From: Syncephalis fuscata
Lineage: Eukaryota > Zoopagomycota > Zoopagomycetes > Zoopagales > Piptocephalidaceae
Direction: 5' to 3'
Assembly (NCBI GenBank): GCA_025786725.1
Contig: JAHLTZ010000020.1
Span: 372,001-436,000 of the forward strand
DNA: 64,000 bases
Every line of letters begins with the position of its first letter. Position 1 is the first letter of the stretch. A program made the translations under genes and the position numbers. Below, piece by piece: positions 50,127 to 60,419 of the stretch. A model generated the notes under the pieces. That model saw only the letters and a program-made list of their open reading frames with translations. It had not been told where the DNA came from and did no database searches.

Positions 50127-51315
50127 AAAGCTTACTAGACATGCCTGTGCTATACCACTAAGCAGCGTTTAATGTTATTTGCTACCAAGCCTACCTGTAT
50201 AGAAATTGCTGAGCAGTTTCAACTAATTTTCTTTGTTAGTATATTTTAGTGACATCCAAATGTCTACTGCCCATCTACAACTTCAACCCGTTCACATTGT
50301 TTTGACTGCTTATTATCAATCTCATTTAATGTGTATGGCATGAATTTGCAGTGTGCTTTTGCATTGCACGATGTTGCCAACATATACTTTACTAAAGTCA
50401 GCGTTTATAACGCATCCTAATAATACATCTTGTTTTATTAAAAACTGTCCAATTTTGAAAGCAAAATACCTACATATGCTGCAATAGCACCAGTGATTTA
50501 CTTAATTAACTGTCTTATTTGTGTCAAAGCTAGCACATTAGTAAATATGCGCTGTGTGCCATTTAGTATTATTAAGCAATTTTTGTTAACACATGAGTGC
50601 CAAATGGCTGCAATTGAACCAGAAATTCTTTCTATTGAACATGATGATGGATGGTAAGTAGCATTAAGGTTTAAACTACTCACTCATAGATTTATTACCC
50701 AGTATGCATATATCCTCATTCCATTTCACACGACCATATATCATCTTATGTTATACTAGCTACATTATGTTCATTACTACTTCAAAAGCTTTACTCATCC
50801 CGCTCATTGCGCTATATGTACTATAACTTCAATGCTGTTATTCATAGCTGTTCTTTTTTTAATTCCAGCTTATTATGTATAAATTCTTATTTATTTTGCC
50901 CATTAAGCCATACGCATTGATAGAACAAATGTTATGTGTATGTATAAACTTATTACTTATTGGAAGCATGTATTATGTCAGTTGTCTATAGATAGTCATC
51001 GCTGTGTTGTTTAACGCTAATTGCTATGAGTTCGATAATAATAAGCTAAATAATGAATATCTATGACAACAACATGTTGAAGAAAAAATATCAGTATAAA
51101 AATGAAAAAGGCTGGTAATGAAGACGATATTAGTGGGAATAGCGCAGTACTGTAGTGATGCTATGAATAGATAGATAGACGATATATGCATACTGAATAA
51201 TAATCGTAATAAAGCTATGATAACTACAAGTTGTGATGTATATGCATTCTTTTTAGTCATTGTAACAAAGCCATATTCAGCACTTCTGTTTATCATCTAT
51301 CACTATATTTGCGCA
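50127..51315. other. spacer between CAP4 and the ABHD12-like gene
   Basis: Holds foldback copy D (about 50580-51215). No ORF with recognisable features. The ABHD12-like start lies only about 100 nt beyond the right arm. Confidence 0.4.
50580..51215. mobile_element. Foldback element, copy D (diverged)
   Basis: Left arm core: TTCTATTGAACATGATGATG, ATGGTAAGTAGCATTA, AGATTTATTACCCAGTATGC, ATATATCCTCATTCC. The right side (51100-51215) carries the inverse as GATATATGCATACTGAATAA and TAATAATCGTAATAAAGC. The interior CACTCAT..GCGCTATATGTACTATAACTT matches copy B. Arms are short and degraded. Confidence 0.6.
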
Positions 51316-53175
51316 ATGTCTTTACTTCAAAAAGCTATTAACTGGTCCGTGGCTGGCCTGGTCGGCTATGCAGTGAGTGTACTTGGCGGCTTGCAAGGCC
51401 GTCGCCATTTCGTTATTTTAGCAAATAACATGCCTTCTTGCTTTCTAGGCATTAATTGCGCTGTTATGTTTACCAGGCCCGCAACGCGGCCTTGTTTATC
51501 TAAATTGGATAGTTTGGCCTTTAGGGGCCGACTTCAGTCGACCAGAGCAATTTGGATATGTAGGTAAGTACTAGGTGTGAATACGCGGCTACTGGTCATT
51601 GCGCAGGAATTGCTACTAACATTGTTGTTGGAAAATAGCGGGCACTGCTCGTCAGGTCCAGCTAGTAACTAAGACCAATATTCGCTTAGGTGCGTTGATA
51701 GAAGCAGCAGCAGCAATAGCAAATATAATCTAACCACACTTTTCGTATCGCTTAGGTGCATGGCATGTACTGCCAAATGAACTACACGAACAAGCAATCA
51801 GCGCAATGGAAAATAACGACACACGCTTTGAAGCTATCTATAATACTGCTCTTACTACACACGAGACTGTGCTCTATCTACATGGTAATGCAGCTACACG
51901 CGGCTTCTCTCGACGTGTAGACGTATGCAAGGCAAGTAGTAAAGACGGTGCTTACGCTGAATTTGAATAACATTTTTACTGTTCTGTAATGTAATAGATG
52001 ACTGCCAAGTATATGAACGCAAATGTATTTGTCGTTGATTATCGCGGATTTGCCGATTCAGGTAATTAAAGCTGCAAATAATCGTATGCTAATATTAACA
52101 GCTACCATACGCTTTTCAATCCATTAGAAGGAACACCAAGTGAATCGGGACTAGTGGAAGATGCATGGGCATCTTGGCAATGGCTAATTGAACATGGTGC
52201 ATCACCAGACAGCACTACAATCCTTGGTAGGTACTATTTCTGTCATAGACATGGGTGATTATAATACAATATCTATCTTTCTTATGATAACAATTATAGG
52301 ACATTCGCTTGGTACTGGTAAGCTATTAAACATTAATATTACAGCCGTCAATATAATTAAGTATTTGTAACTAAATTGTTTTAATATATTATGCTTAGGC
52401 GTAGCATCACAACTGACCGCCAATCTAGCAGCTCAAGGTAATTTACAATAAATAGCTGTTTACCATATACTATTTATACAGCGATATACCTATTTCTAGG
52501 CATATCGCCCAAGGCACTAATCTTAAAAGCACCTTTTTCTTCTATTCCTGAAGTAGTGTTTGAATTCCGGCTATTGCATTTCATTCCACTTTTCTGGCCT
52601 CTTTCTCTACTTTCAAATGGTTACGGTAAATAGCTACTACTTTGATTACAGAATAACACGACTTAACACTATCAAATGACCAGTACTAGTATGGCATATG
52701 TTATACACGCATTTTGATTCATTTGAAGCAATTAAGGTGAGTAGTTACACTGCAAATACGCCATTAATTTAGTGACTGGCCTATCACCTGCCTATAGCAT
52801 GTATCTTGTCCGATACTATTCCTACATGGCAATCGCGACCTACAAATCCCTGCTGCTCATGCACGCCGGCTTTTCTGGTCTGCCGTGGTGCATAGATCGC
52901 GAAAACAAGACGGTAGCAATCTCGCATTACCGGACGAGACGCCAATACCAACCGATGCAGCAGCCAATGCACTTATTCAAGATAGTCAACCACGCGACGT
53001 AGAGTCGATGGCTAAACATATCGCCGTGTCAAAAGAAGTGTGGCCCAATGAAGGCTACCAACTAAAGTCTGAACAATTACATGTAACTTATGTCGAGTTA
53101 AAAGAAGCGCACCATGACAACTTGCAAGATTTTGAACGCATGTGGCAAAGTGTAGGCCAAATTGTCTATCGTTAA
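51316..53175 (+). CDS. ABHD12/BEM46-like membrane-anchored serine hydrolase
   Basis: Alpha/beta hydrolase, probably a lysophospholipid or monoacylglycerol lipase facing the ER lumen. I read 11 exons. An N-terminal membrane helix (WSVAGLVGYAALIALLCLPG) anchors it; then TVLYLHGNAATRGF (oxyanion), VFVVDYRGFADSEGTPSESG, nucleophile elbow ILGHSLGTGVA (Ser), KALILKAPFSSIPE, CPILFLHGNRDLQIPAAHA (Asp) and VELKEAHHDN (His) complete the triad. The nucleophile elbow sits on an 18-nt microexon (52300-52317). The intron at 51932-51997 has a GC donor (AAG|GCAAGT). The last exon starts at about 52798 (CCTATAG|CATGTATC), which removes the apparent stop upstream. Two neighbouring residues in the final exon contain a fungal-type insertion of about 50 residues. 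Confidence 0.88.
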
Positions 53176-53866
53176 TAATAACACTTAAACATTTATAACA
53201 CGCTATGTAATGATTCACTTCAATAATAGTCTATTGCTAGTAAATAGCCGTTCCATCTGCTGTAAGCTTGGTGCGCATTTGAACGACGCGCAATAGTGCA
53301 AATATGTTATTAAGCAGGAAATAAACGATAATAATGACCGAAATGAACTGTGACTGTGCTAACTATAGTGCTAGCACATAATTATTCCTTGGCAACACAT
53401 ACACACATATATATCGATAGAATTGAGCGGCGAACAAATACTCGTATCTAACTACCATCATCAGTGGCAATAACAGCAGCAATCTACAGCAAGAACAAAC
53501 ATTTGACAACAAAAGACAAGGAGCAGAAATAAAGAATTAAACATAGATAATATCAGTTTAAAACACATGCAACAAAGCGGCTGCACAACGCACGGCCTAT
53601 TACTATGCCACGCAAGTATCATGTGAAGTGCAATGGAAGAAAACAGTACAACAGAGTACAGCATATATATAATTCATTTACGTCTACATCCAACTGTGTA
53701 GACACTCGGTGCTTGAATTAATAAAGCGTTAACAATACGCCATACGCGTTTAACTGAAACTGGCAAAAGCACCGCAATAGGCCATAATCAATAACATGCG
53801 AACATAGAGAAAGAACAACGACGCGCGGCACGCCATGCAAGTGCATTCCTGGAATGTGTGGTTTGA
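53176..53866. other. convergent spacer of the ABHD12-like and RHO1 genes
   Basis: 691 nt with the two 3' flanks. Short ORFs only, no recognisable RNA or repeat. Confidence 0.4.
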
Positions 53867-54854
53867 TTAAAGCACCGTACACGATATCTTGTTCGGCTTC
53901 TTTCGGTGCAGCAACGCCGCACGAGTGGCGTGCTCAAACACCTCTTGGACGCCTTCTCCAGTGCGTGCTGAACACTCGAGGTATTTGTAAGCACCAATCT
54001 TGGTGGCCACTGCTTGACCGTCTGTAGTCGATACTGGGTTCTGGTTTAGTCGTCGCAAGCTTTCAACTGTTTTAGGATCATGACGGAGATCCTTTTTGCA
54101 TGCAACCAATAGAATGGGGAGGCCTTTGCAGAAATGTAGCACTTCTGAGATCCACTGTATTATGTAAACACATTAAAATAGACAAATGACAATCGTATTA
54201 AATTAGGTTTACGTCATTATAACATGTACAATAGGTCTACCTTTTCCTGTACGTTCTCTAGAGAATCTGGCTGATCAACCGAGAAACAAATAAGAATGAC
54301 GTGCGAGTCTGGATATGATAGCGGACGCAGACGATCGTAGTCTTCCTGACCTATAAGTTACAATTAAATCCATTTGATAATAACGGTAATGGTTGATACA
54401 TGTGTTGTTTATAATGACCGGTGGATGGATGTAATAATAATGAAATGATAATAATAATAAAACTTAATTAATCACAATGTAGCAAATGTATAGAATGTTA
54501 CGTACCTGCCGTATCCCAAAGAGCTAGCTCGACAGGTTTGTCGTCAACCCGAACTGTAGCGACGTAGTTTTCAAAGACAGTTGGAACGTATACCTGTGGA
54601 AATAATAAAGATAATGATTTTGTTAAATACCACTATCTATAGCCAGTCTTGGTGTAATTGATCGTTTCACTACTATAACAGATATTATAACACATAGATT
54701 ATACTGTCCAGTAATAGCAGTCGAACTAGCATCGATTCAACCACGAGCCAGTACTTACTTCAGGGAAAGTTCCTTTTGAGAACACAATCAACAAACAGGT
54801 CTTGCCGCAGGCACCGTCACCAACAATTACTAATTTACGACGAATTTCGGCCAT
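53867..54854 (-). CDS. RHO1: Rho1-type small GTPase
   Basis: Prenylated Rho GTPase, master regulator of cell-wall glucan synthesis and the actin cytoskeleton in fungi. 193 residues from four exons: 54854-54759, 54593-54506, 54350-54241 and 54154-53867. P-loop GDGACGKT; switch [27 protein letters not shown] (switch II, split by intron 2); the Rho insert region with [26 protein letters not shown]; and the CAAX box CTVL, whose final Leu predicts geranylgeranylation. All residues needed for nucleotide binding are present. Activation by an exchange factor such as the LRR-DH-PH protein at 9.5-13.5 kb is a reasonable inference. Confidence 0.96.
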
Positions 54855-56790
54855 GATAGACTAATGATAATGTTGTTATTGTTGTTAAACTAAAGCAATC
54901 AAATAGATTATGTACAAACAAACATAGCAGTCCATGTTAGTAGCTATTTAAACTGGATCTATGCAAATCAATGTGCTAGCCACAATAATCACTATGGTGG
55001 TCTATAAGCTATGTACCATGCCTTCTTAGTACTAGACTATCGCTTATAAAGTTGTAACACCATAGCATGCTATACGTTGTACAACACACTTGTAGTCAAG
55101 AGGGCAGCTTCTTGACAAGGATGAACACAAAACATCATCTTATGTTTTGATTTGAGTTAAGTAAAAGTCCGTTGCTATTGTTGCCACCCAGACTGCATAC
55201 CTTCAAGTCAATGTTACAGACAATACTAAACAACACAAAATCAAGTCACTTTAAGTAAGGAAGTTGCTAGATGGGCAGTAGGCGTAAGTACCAATAAACC
55301 TTGTAGATGTGTTTGGAATAGAATGGGGCCGCAATTGTAAGAGTAACAAAGATAGATGTGAAGGAAAGTAAAGGGAAAGAAGTGGCAGATGAGCAAACGA
55401 AAGAAGCCAGGAGAAGAATGGAGAGAGAGAAGAAGAAATCAAAGGCGAGCCCCCACTTGCAGATAGACCATAACTCATGATTACGGCCATTATCGCCACC
55501 ACCACCACCACTATATGGCATGATGGTGATGGCCATTTTTATTGTATTATTACAATGTAGCCATTAATAACACTACTATATACGTTCATACTATTACATA
55601 GGATGGTCGTTATTACAGCACTTTTATACTTGTCTGCAGAGCTGTTTTATTATTATTGTCCGATGGCCTGCAATATAGCGACATGTCTTTGATGCTACGC
55701 GTATACACTTGCTCTATAACCAGCACTTGCTATTCACGTGTGCCCAAGGGGTAGCTATAAACAAGCATATAGTCGTAATGTCAAAGGCATGTCGTTATAT
55801 CGTAGTGCCATTTGACGGTAATACAAGAAACTGCTATGCAGACAAGTACAATAAGAGCAGCGCACTGTTCACAAATGCTATGAATAGAAGGATTTTAAGT
55901 GTAAACTGTACTGTTTTAGTTTACACTTTGACCCAGTCATAGCATACGTGAACAGTGCGCGTTGCTTTTTTACATATTTTGTGCTTTAAAGCATTTATTA
56001 TGCCCTAAACAGCGACGCTGTTCGACATACATCAACATGTGATACATCCAATAAAGAGGCCATTAACATTTACACTATATATGCTCTATTATAATAGATA
56101 TTGCTATTGCTATTGCTATAGCTATCAGTATTGTTGCTAGTACTGCAACACACATAGTAACGCCTAACTAACAAAGCCACAACTACAAAGCATAGTCGTA
56201 GTACACTATTCAACGCAGCTCATATCAAGTAACTAAATCATCAACAACGCTTCAACGATAGCACACCAGACCCAATCATCATGCCGCTACACTGATAGCT
56301 TACCTTAGATGAACTACTAACGTACAGTAGTGATGATGGTGGCCGTCAATATTGCCCACCTAGTAAAAATAATGATATAAAAGAGGCGAGGGCAAAGCAA
56401 CTGACGCTCTGTCAATGTATACCGAAAAGATGGAAATGCTGGCGCTTGCTAGCAGTCAGACAAGAGATAGAAACAAGCTATGGCCGCTCAACGTGGAATG
56501 ACAAGCAATGCAGGCGAAGCAAACGATGGATGGAAAGAACAAGTTCGAGATGAAATGATGGAAGAGTCGATTGGATGAGTGGACGAACACAGAAGAAAGG
56601 AACAAGGAGTGTGATGTTTGTGTGTGTGTCAAAGGAGCATGAAAATGGGCTGCATTATGTTGTTGTTGTTGTTTATGTGGAGGGACTGGTTAATGCAAGT
56701 GGTGTGTATGTGTACACCATCATCAGCATTCATAAGTGGAGATGTGCTTTATTGATAACATGATCTATAACTAATGTTTAATTGTATTAG
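54855..56790. other. 1.9-kb spacer upstream of RHO1
   Basis: Contains the RHO1 promoter and the 101-nt palindrome at 55860-55960. Purine-rich tracts (55380-55440) and (CAC)n (55499-55510) are present. No supported gene. Confidence 0.4.
55860..55960. repeat. 101-nt nested palindrome (possible structured RNA or cruciform)
   Basis: Three nested paired segments: GCGCACTGTTCAC (55860-55872) with GTGAACAGTGCGC (55948-55960); TGCTATGA (55876-55883) with TCATAGCA (55937-55944); GTGTAAACT (55899-55907) with AGTTTACAC (55918-55926). Flanks AGCA (55856) and TTGCT (55962) extend the stem. All pairs are exact. It is unrelated in sequence to the foldback family. Confidence 0.8.
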
Positions 56791-57090
56791 TGTTGTAGGG
56801 ACGGTGATATATGGTGGTCAAATAATATAGTCACCGGCGATACACTGCAGCGTATCAATAAAAGAGGATCAGGTCAACTAAGTCATCTTATCGGCAATCT
56901 ATTCTACATGCAGAATAATCAACAGGCCCGACCTATAGTGCTTGATGTGGCAAGCGGCCAACTAGTCCAACGTATGCCTATTGAAATGAACCAAACGGTA
57001 ATTAAGCCGGGTCATCAACACCATCATTCTAGTATTCACGCATTTACAGGTGGTGATCGTTGTGATGTAATGATATTTGTGCCTGAATAA
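56791..57090 (+). pseudogene. orphan WD40-like 3' exon, probable gene remnant
   Basis: An open exon after a TTAG or TTGTAG acceptor (56790 or 56798) reads ..RDGDIWWSNNIVTGDTL..., LDVASGQLVQRMPIEMN and HAFTGGDRCDVMIFVPE to a stop at 57088-57090. The 'RDGDIWW' and 'VLDVASGQLV' pieces resemble beta-propeller (WD40) blades, and HQHHHSSIHAF suggests a final blade. I cannot find the upstream exons: the preceding 1 kb lacks blades or a matching donor. Either the 5' part is very divergent or the rest was lost, so it is called a remnant. A foldback copy begins about 30 nt downstream. Confidence 0.5.
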
Positions 57091-57119
57091 TCATTAATAA
57101 ATAAATGCTAATATTAAAC

Positions 57120-57930
57120 AATTAATTACTATTATGATCTGATGACGAAATGACTACATTTTACAATATTCAATATATTAAACATGTGATAGATGGTGAG
57201 TGACATCAATCATCAAATACTCATCATTGTATATTTATTATTCAGTATGCATATATCCTTTGTTTACATAAATAATTACTACTGTATACTCATACCATTA
57301 TATATAGCTTTATGCCATACTGTATACATTTTATTAGCAACAAGTTTCAAATACATATAGCTTAGTGAGTCAAATTTATTAATAATAAAGCTAAAAGAAA
57401 AACAATAGTAGTTTTGGATATGGCAAGACTAGACGAGCACAAGAATGCTGTATATTAGAATGGATATGTAATGACAAAGCATAAAAACGACGTCAAAGCT
57501 ATAGTGTGTATAATGTAATGGATGAACTGAGAATAATCTATTGAAAGCCATAAATATTAGACTGTGTCTAGTATATTTTAGAATGATATATAGTAGTGTG
57601 GAATAGAATGGGAATGATATAGGTGAATAAAGGATATATGTGTACCAGATATATGCATATTGACAATAAATCTACAATGATGACTATTTGATGATTGATG
57701 TCACTCACCATTTATCATCATGTTCAATATATTGAATATTGTTAAATTCAGTCATTGATCAACAAACAAACAACATAATTAAATGATTTTAGTATTTAAT
57801 ATTTCTCACCACCGGCCCATATTCAATAAAACAAATATCTAGTTCAGTTACGCGAATGTTATTAAATGTGGTTGTCTGAAATGAATCTAAACATCATTTG
57901 GTACCAAAGTTCAATACTATAAAACAAATA
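57120..57930. mobile_element. Foldback element, copy E
   Basis: Left arm 57135-57260 (AACATGTGATAGATGGTGAG, TGACATCAATCATCAAATAC, TATTCAGTATGCATATATCC) and right arm about 57655-57775 (TGATTGATGTCACTCACCAT, TTATCATCATGTTCAATATA) are inverted copies, close to 90% alike by eye. Beyond the right arm, 57845-57930 has GTTCAGTTACGCGAATGTTA (as in copy A's arms) and CATTTGGTACCAAA (as right of copy B). No ORF. Confidence 0.8.
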
Positions 57931-58673
57931 AGCAATAACTGATGCGTACAATAAGAAAAGTAATTACGAAATAGCAAAAACCAACCGTCTAAAGACAAGT
58001 GTATCCGTAGAGCAATGTCACCGGTAAAACAATGCTAGCATTGACAAAAAAGCTATTCTAAATGGATTACTATCTAAAAACCACCATTGAATAACGTTTT
58101 CAAGTCAATCCACGTAGAGATGCGATGTTAACACGCTCAAAAAGATAATGCAATAGCCTACTAGCTTATATAAATAAATAGGATACATTCACTTTAACAA
58201 GTCCAAATCCACTACAGTTGTGCACAAACACTATGGATACGAGCTGCGTGAGGTGACCTTGATGGCTGATGTCGGGGCGCCGTAACTAAAGAAGTAGACA
58301 CTGTATCCATGCACCATTTCACTTGATACTGTCGGGTATTTTGGACTAATAAAGTGTGCACGAGTCATTGTTGTTGCTATTGTTGTTAGGCATGGACACC
58401 AAGGAAAAGACGGTCTATCGGAGTTACTCCTTAGCAATCGTTTGCCTATAGACAATCTATAAGCAAGTTTATGTATACATATATACACGTATAGCTATAC
58501 TAGCTATTCATTAATGCTTCCATAGTGACCCATTTATTAAATAGTTAAATAAGTCGAGTTGTTTTAGTATGCTTACGACTAGCTACATTTATTTACACCG
58601 TCCGTCATATTGGACTATTCAAAGTCATTTTTATTTTTAGAATTCGATATAGAAGTGCTAAAAGTGTTAATAG
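57931..58673. promoter_or_regulatory. CAP5 upstream region
   Basis: About 740 nt of AT-rich DNA before the membrane-anchored CAP gene. An antisense ORF at 58231-58488 has no known features. Confidence 0.35.
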
Positions 58674-60128
58674 ATGTTTAGTAATTTTATTAGCGGCCTT
58701 GATCGGCCATGGTTTATCCATCGCAAAGGCTATTTTGCTGCTAAAAATAGCGCTAGTAAAAAACAGCAGTACTGGCATTCTTTATTGATACTACTGATGG
58801 CGAGCAGTATTGGATGTTTTGTGTCTGCCACGGCAGTGGAAACAGCCGTGCCTGTGGCATCAAAGTTCCCGTTTGAGTCGGCATTGCTTTTGCGTAAAAT
58901 ATTAACCACCGATTCGGATAAGGGCCCACTTGTATCGTTGGCCAAAATTGCTTGTTTAGTTAACGAGGAACGCGGTATGCATGATCTTCCTAATGTTAGT
59001 ATAAGCCGGTAAGTGCATTGCATTGAATTATGCACGCTCAGCTAATAATATTATGCATTCTACACTCTCCCAAATGGCAGCATTCTTAATCGTTCAGCCC
59101 AGAAACACACTGTAGACCAGGCACAGATGCATGAAATGACCCATACGGGCTCGGACGGTAGTCGACCAAGTCAGCGTGTACGACGGGTAGGCTATAATTA
59201 TCGTGCTGTTGGTGAATGTGTAGCTTTTGGTTACGAGACAGAGGAAGAAGTAATGCGGGCCTGGATGAACTCGCCGCCTCATAAAGCAATTATTCTCGAT
59301 CGTACCTACCGGGAGTTGGGCATTGGTTATGCCCGTTCTGCCGATAGTGTTCCGTATTGGACAATGGATTTTGGCATGAACGATAAATCCCCTACAAGCA
59401 ACGTCACTGCTTGTCCAACTGAAGCTGATATGGCAATGGATGAGCCAGAGCAAATTAATAATCTAATACCAACAGCGACAGTAACAACAACAGAAGTAAC
59501 CACCACGGAAACAGTAACAACAACAACAACTGCTACTGCTGCTACAACAGCTGAGCCAAATCCAGATGCTTCGTTGGTAGAGGCTCAATCAACAACAAAG
59601 CCACACCATAATAAGCACCGACATAAACATCATAATCATGATAAAAAAGCAAACAAGCATCATCGAAATCATAGTATTCATTCAGAAAATACTAAATCAC
59701 CATTAGCGACATCAGCACCATTAGCATCAGCATCAGTATCGTCACCGACGTCAGCATCAGCATCACCATCAGCAACTCACTCAAGCATACCTAATACATC
59801 CACTACAATGGCGCCCGTGCTACAATGCTCGCCCGATTGCTGTTCTAACCGTGAACCATCTCCTCTTATTGCAACATCAGCTGAGGATCCTAAACAAATG
59901 TCTAATGTTAGCACTGATGATAAGTCTGATGATAATCTAAGCTTTTTCAACAAAGTATTAGATGCTTTCAGATCATGGATTGGAAAAGGTACCACTGATA
60001 ATGAGCTGCCTACAACTAACACTGATGAAGAAACAATTGATGTCCATCGTGTACGGCAGCTGCTTCGTCTGGCCAGCACTAGCCACAAGGGGACATCGTC
60101 TGTAAGAGACATTCATCTAAAGCATTAA
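58674..60128 (+). CDS. CAP/SCP-domain protein 5, membrane-anchored, with His-rich linker
   Basis: 460 residues from exons 58674-59008 and 59081-60128 (phase-2 intron at the position shared with CAP2 to CAP4). Unlike the others, the hydrophobic segment (WHSLLILLMASSIGCFVSA) is preceded by about 35 basic residues, so it is a type II signal anchor rather than a cleaved signal. CAP core: IACLVNEERGMHDLP, LNRSAQKHTVDQA, MTHTGSDGSRPSQRV, VGECVAFGYETEEEV, WMNSPPHKAIIL and VPYWTMDFG. CAP1 to CAP4's AENVA becomes GECVA and YYTQ becomes YWTM. Then Thr-rich repeats, a His/Lys cluster (HHNKHRHKHHNHDKKANKHH) and an Ala/Ser/Pro stretch. No frame errors. Confidence 0.88.
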
Positions 60129-60419
60129 AATTCCATAATCTTGGCTTTTAATGTTTAATAATGCTAAATAAAAATAGATAAAATAGAAACTATATCGTTC
60201 TTTACTGCTATTCAACATGTATTACTTTTGTGACTGTTCACATGTAATGTTAATCAATCATCTAGCTATATAATGCATTCTAGTCACATATAATAGCAAT
60301 ATTATTATAATGTCAGGATCGTAAAAATAAGCTAATATGCTATATGTTATTGTGTAAATAAGCATTTTAAATAAACCAAATCATTTGTTATTAATGTAAA
60401 GTAATTAGATATTTATTGC
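60129..60419. terminator. convergent 3' flanks of CAP5 and the first 2H-like gene
   Basis: 291 nt of AT-rich DNA; AATAAA-like signals at about 60165 (+) and complementary TTTATT runs serve the two genes. Nothing else seen. Confidence 0.4.
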
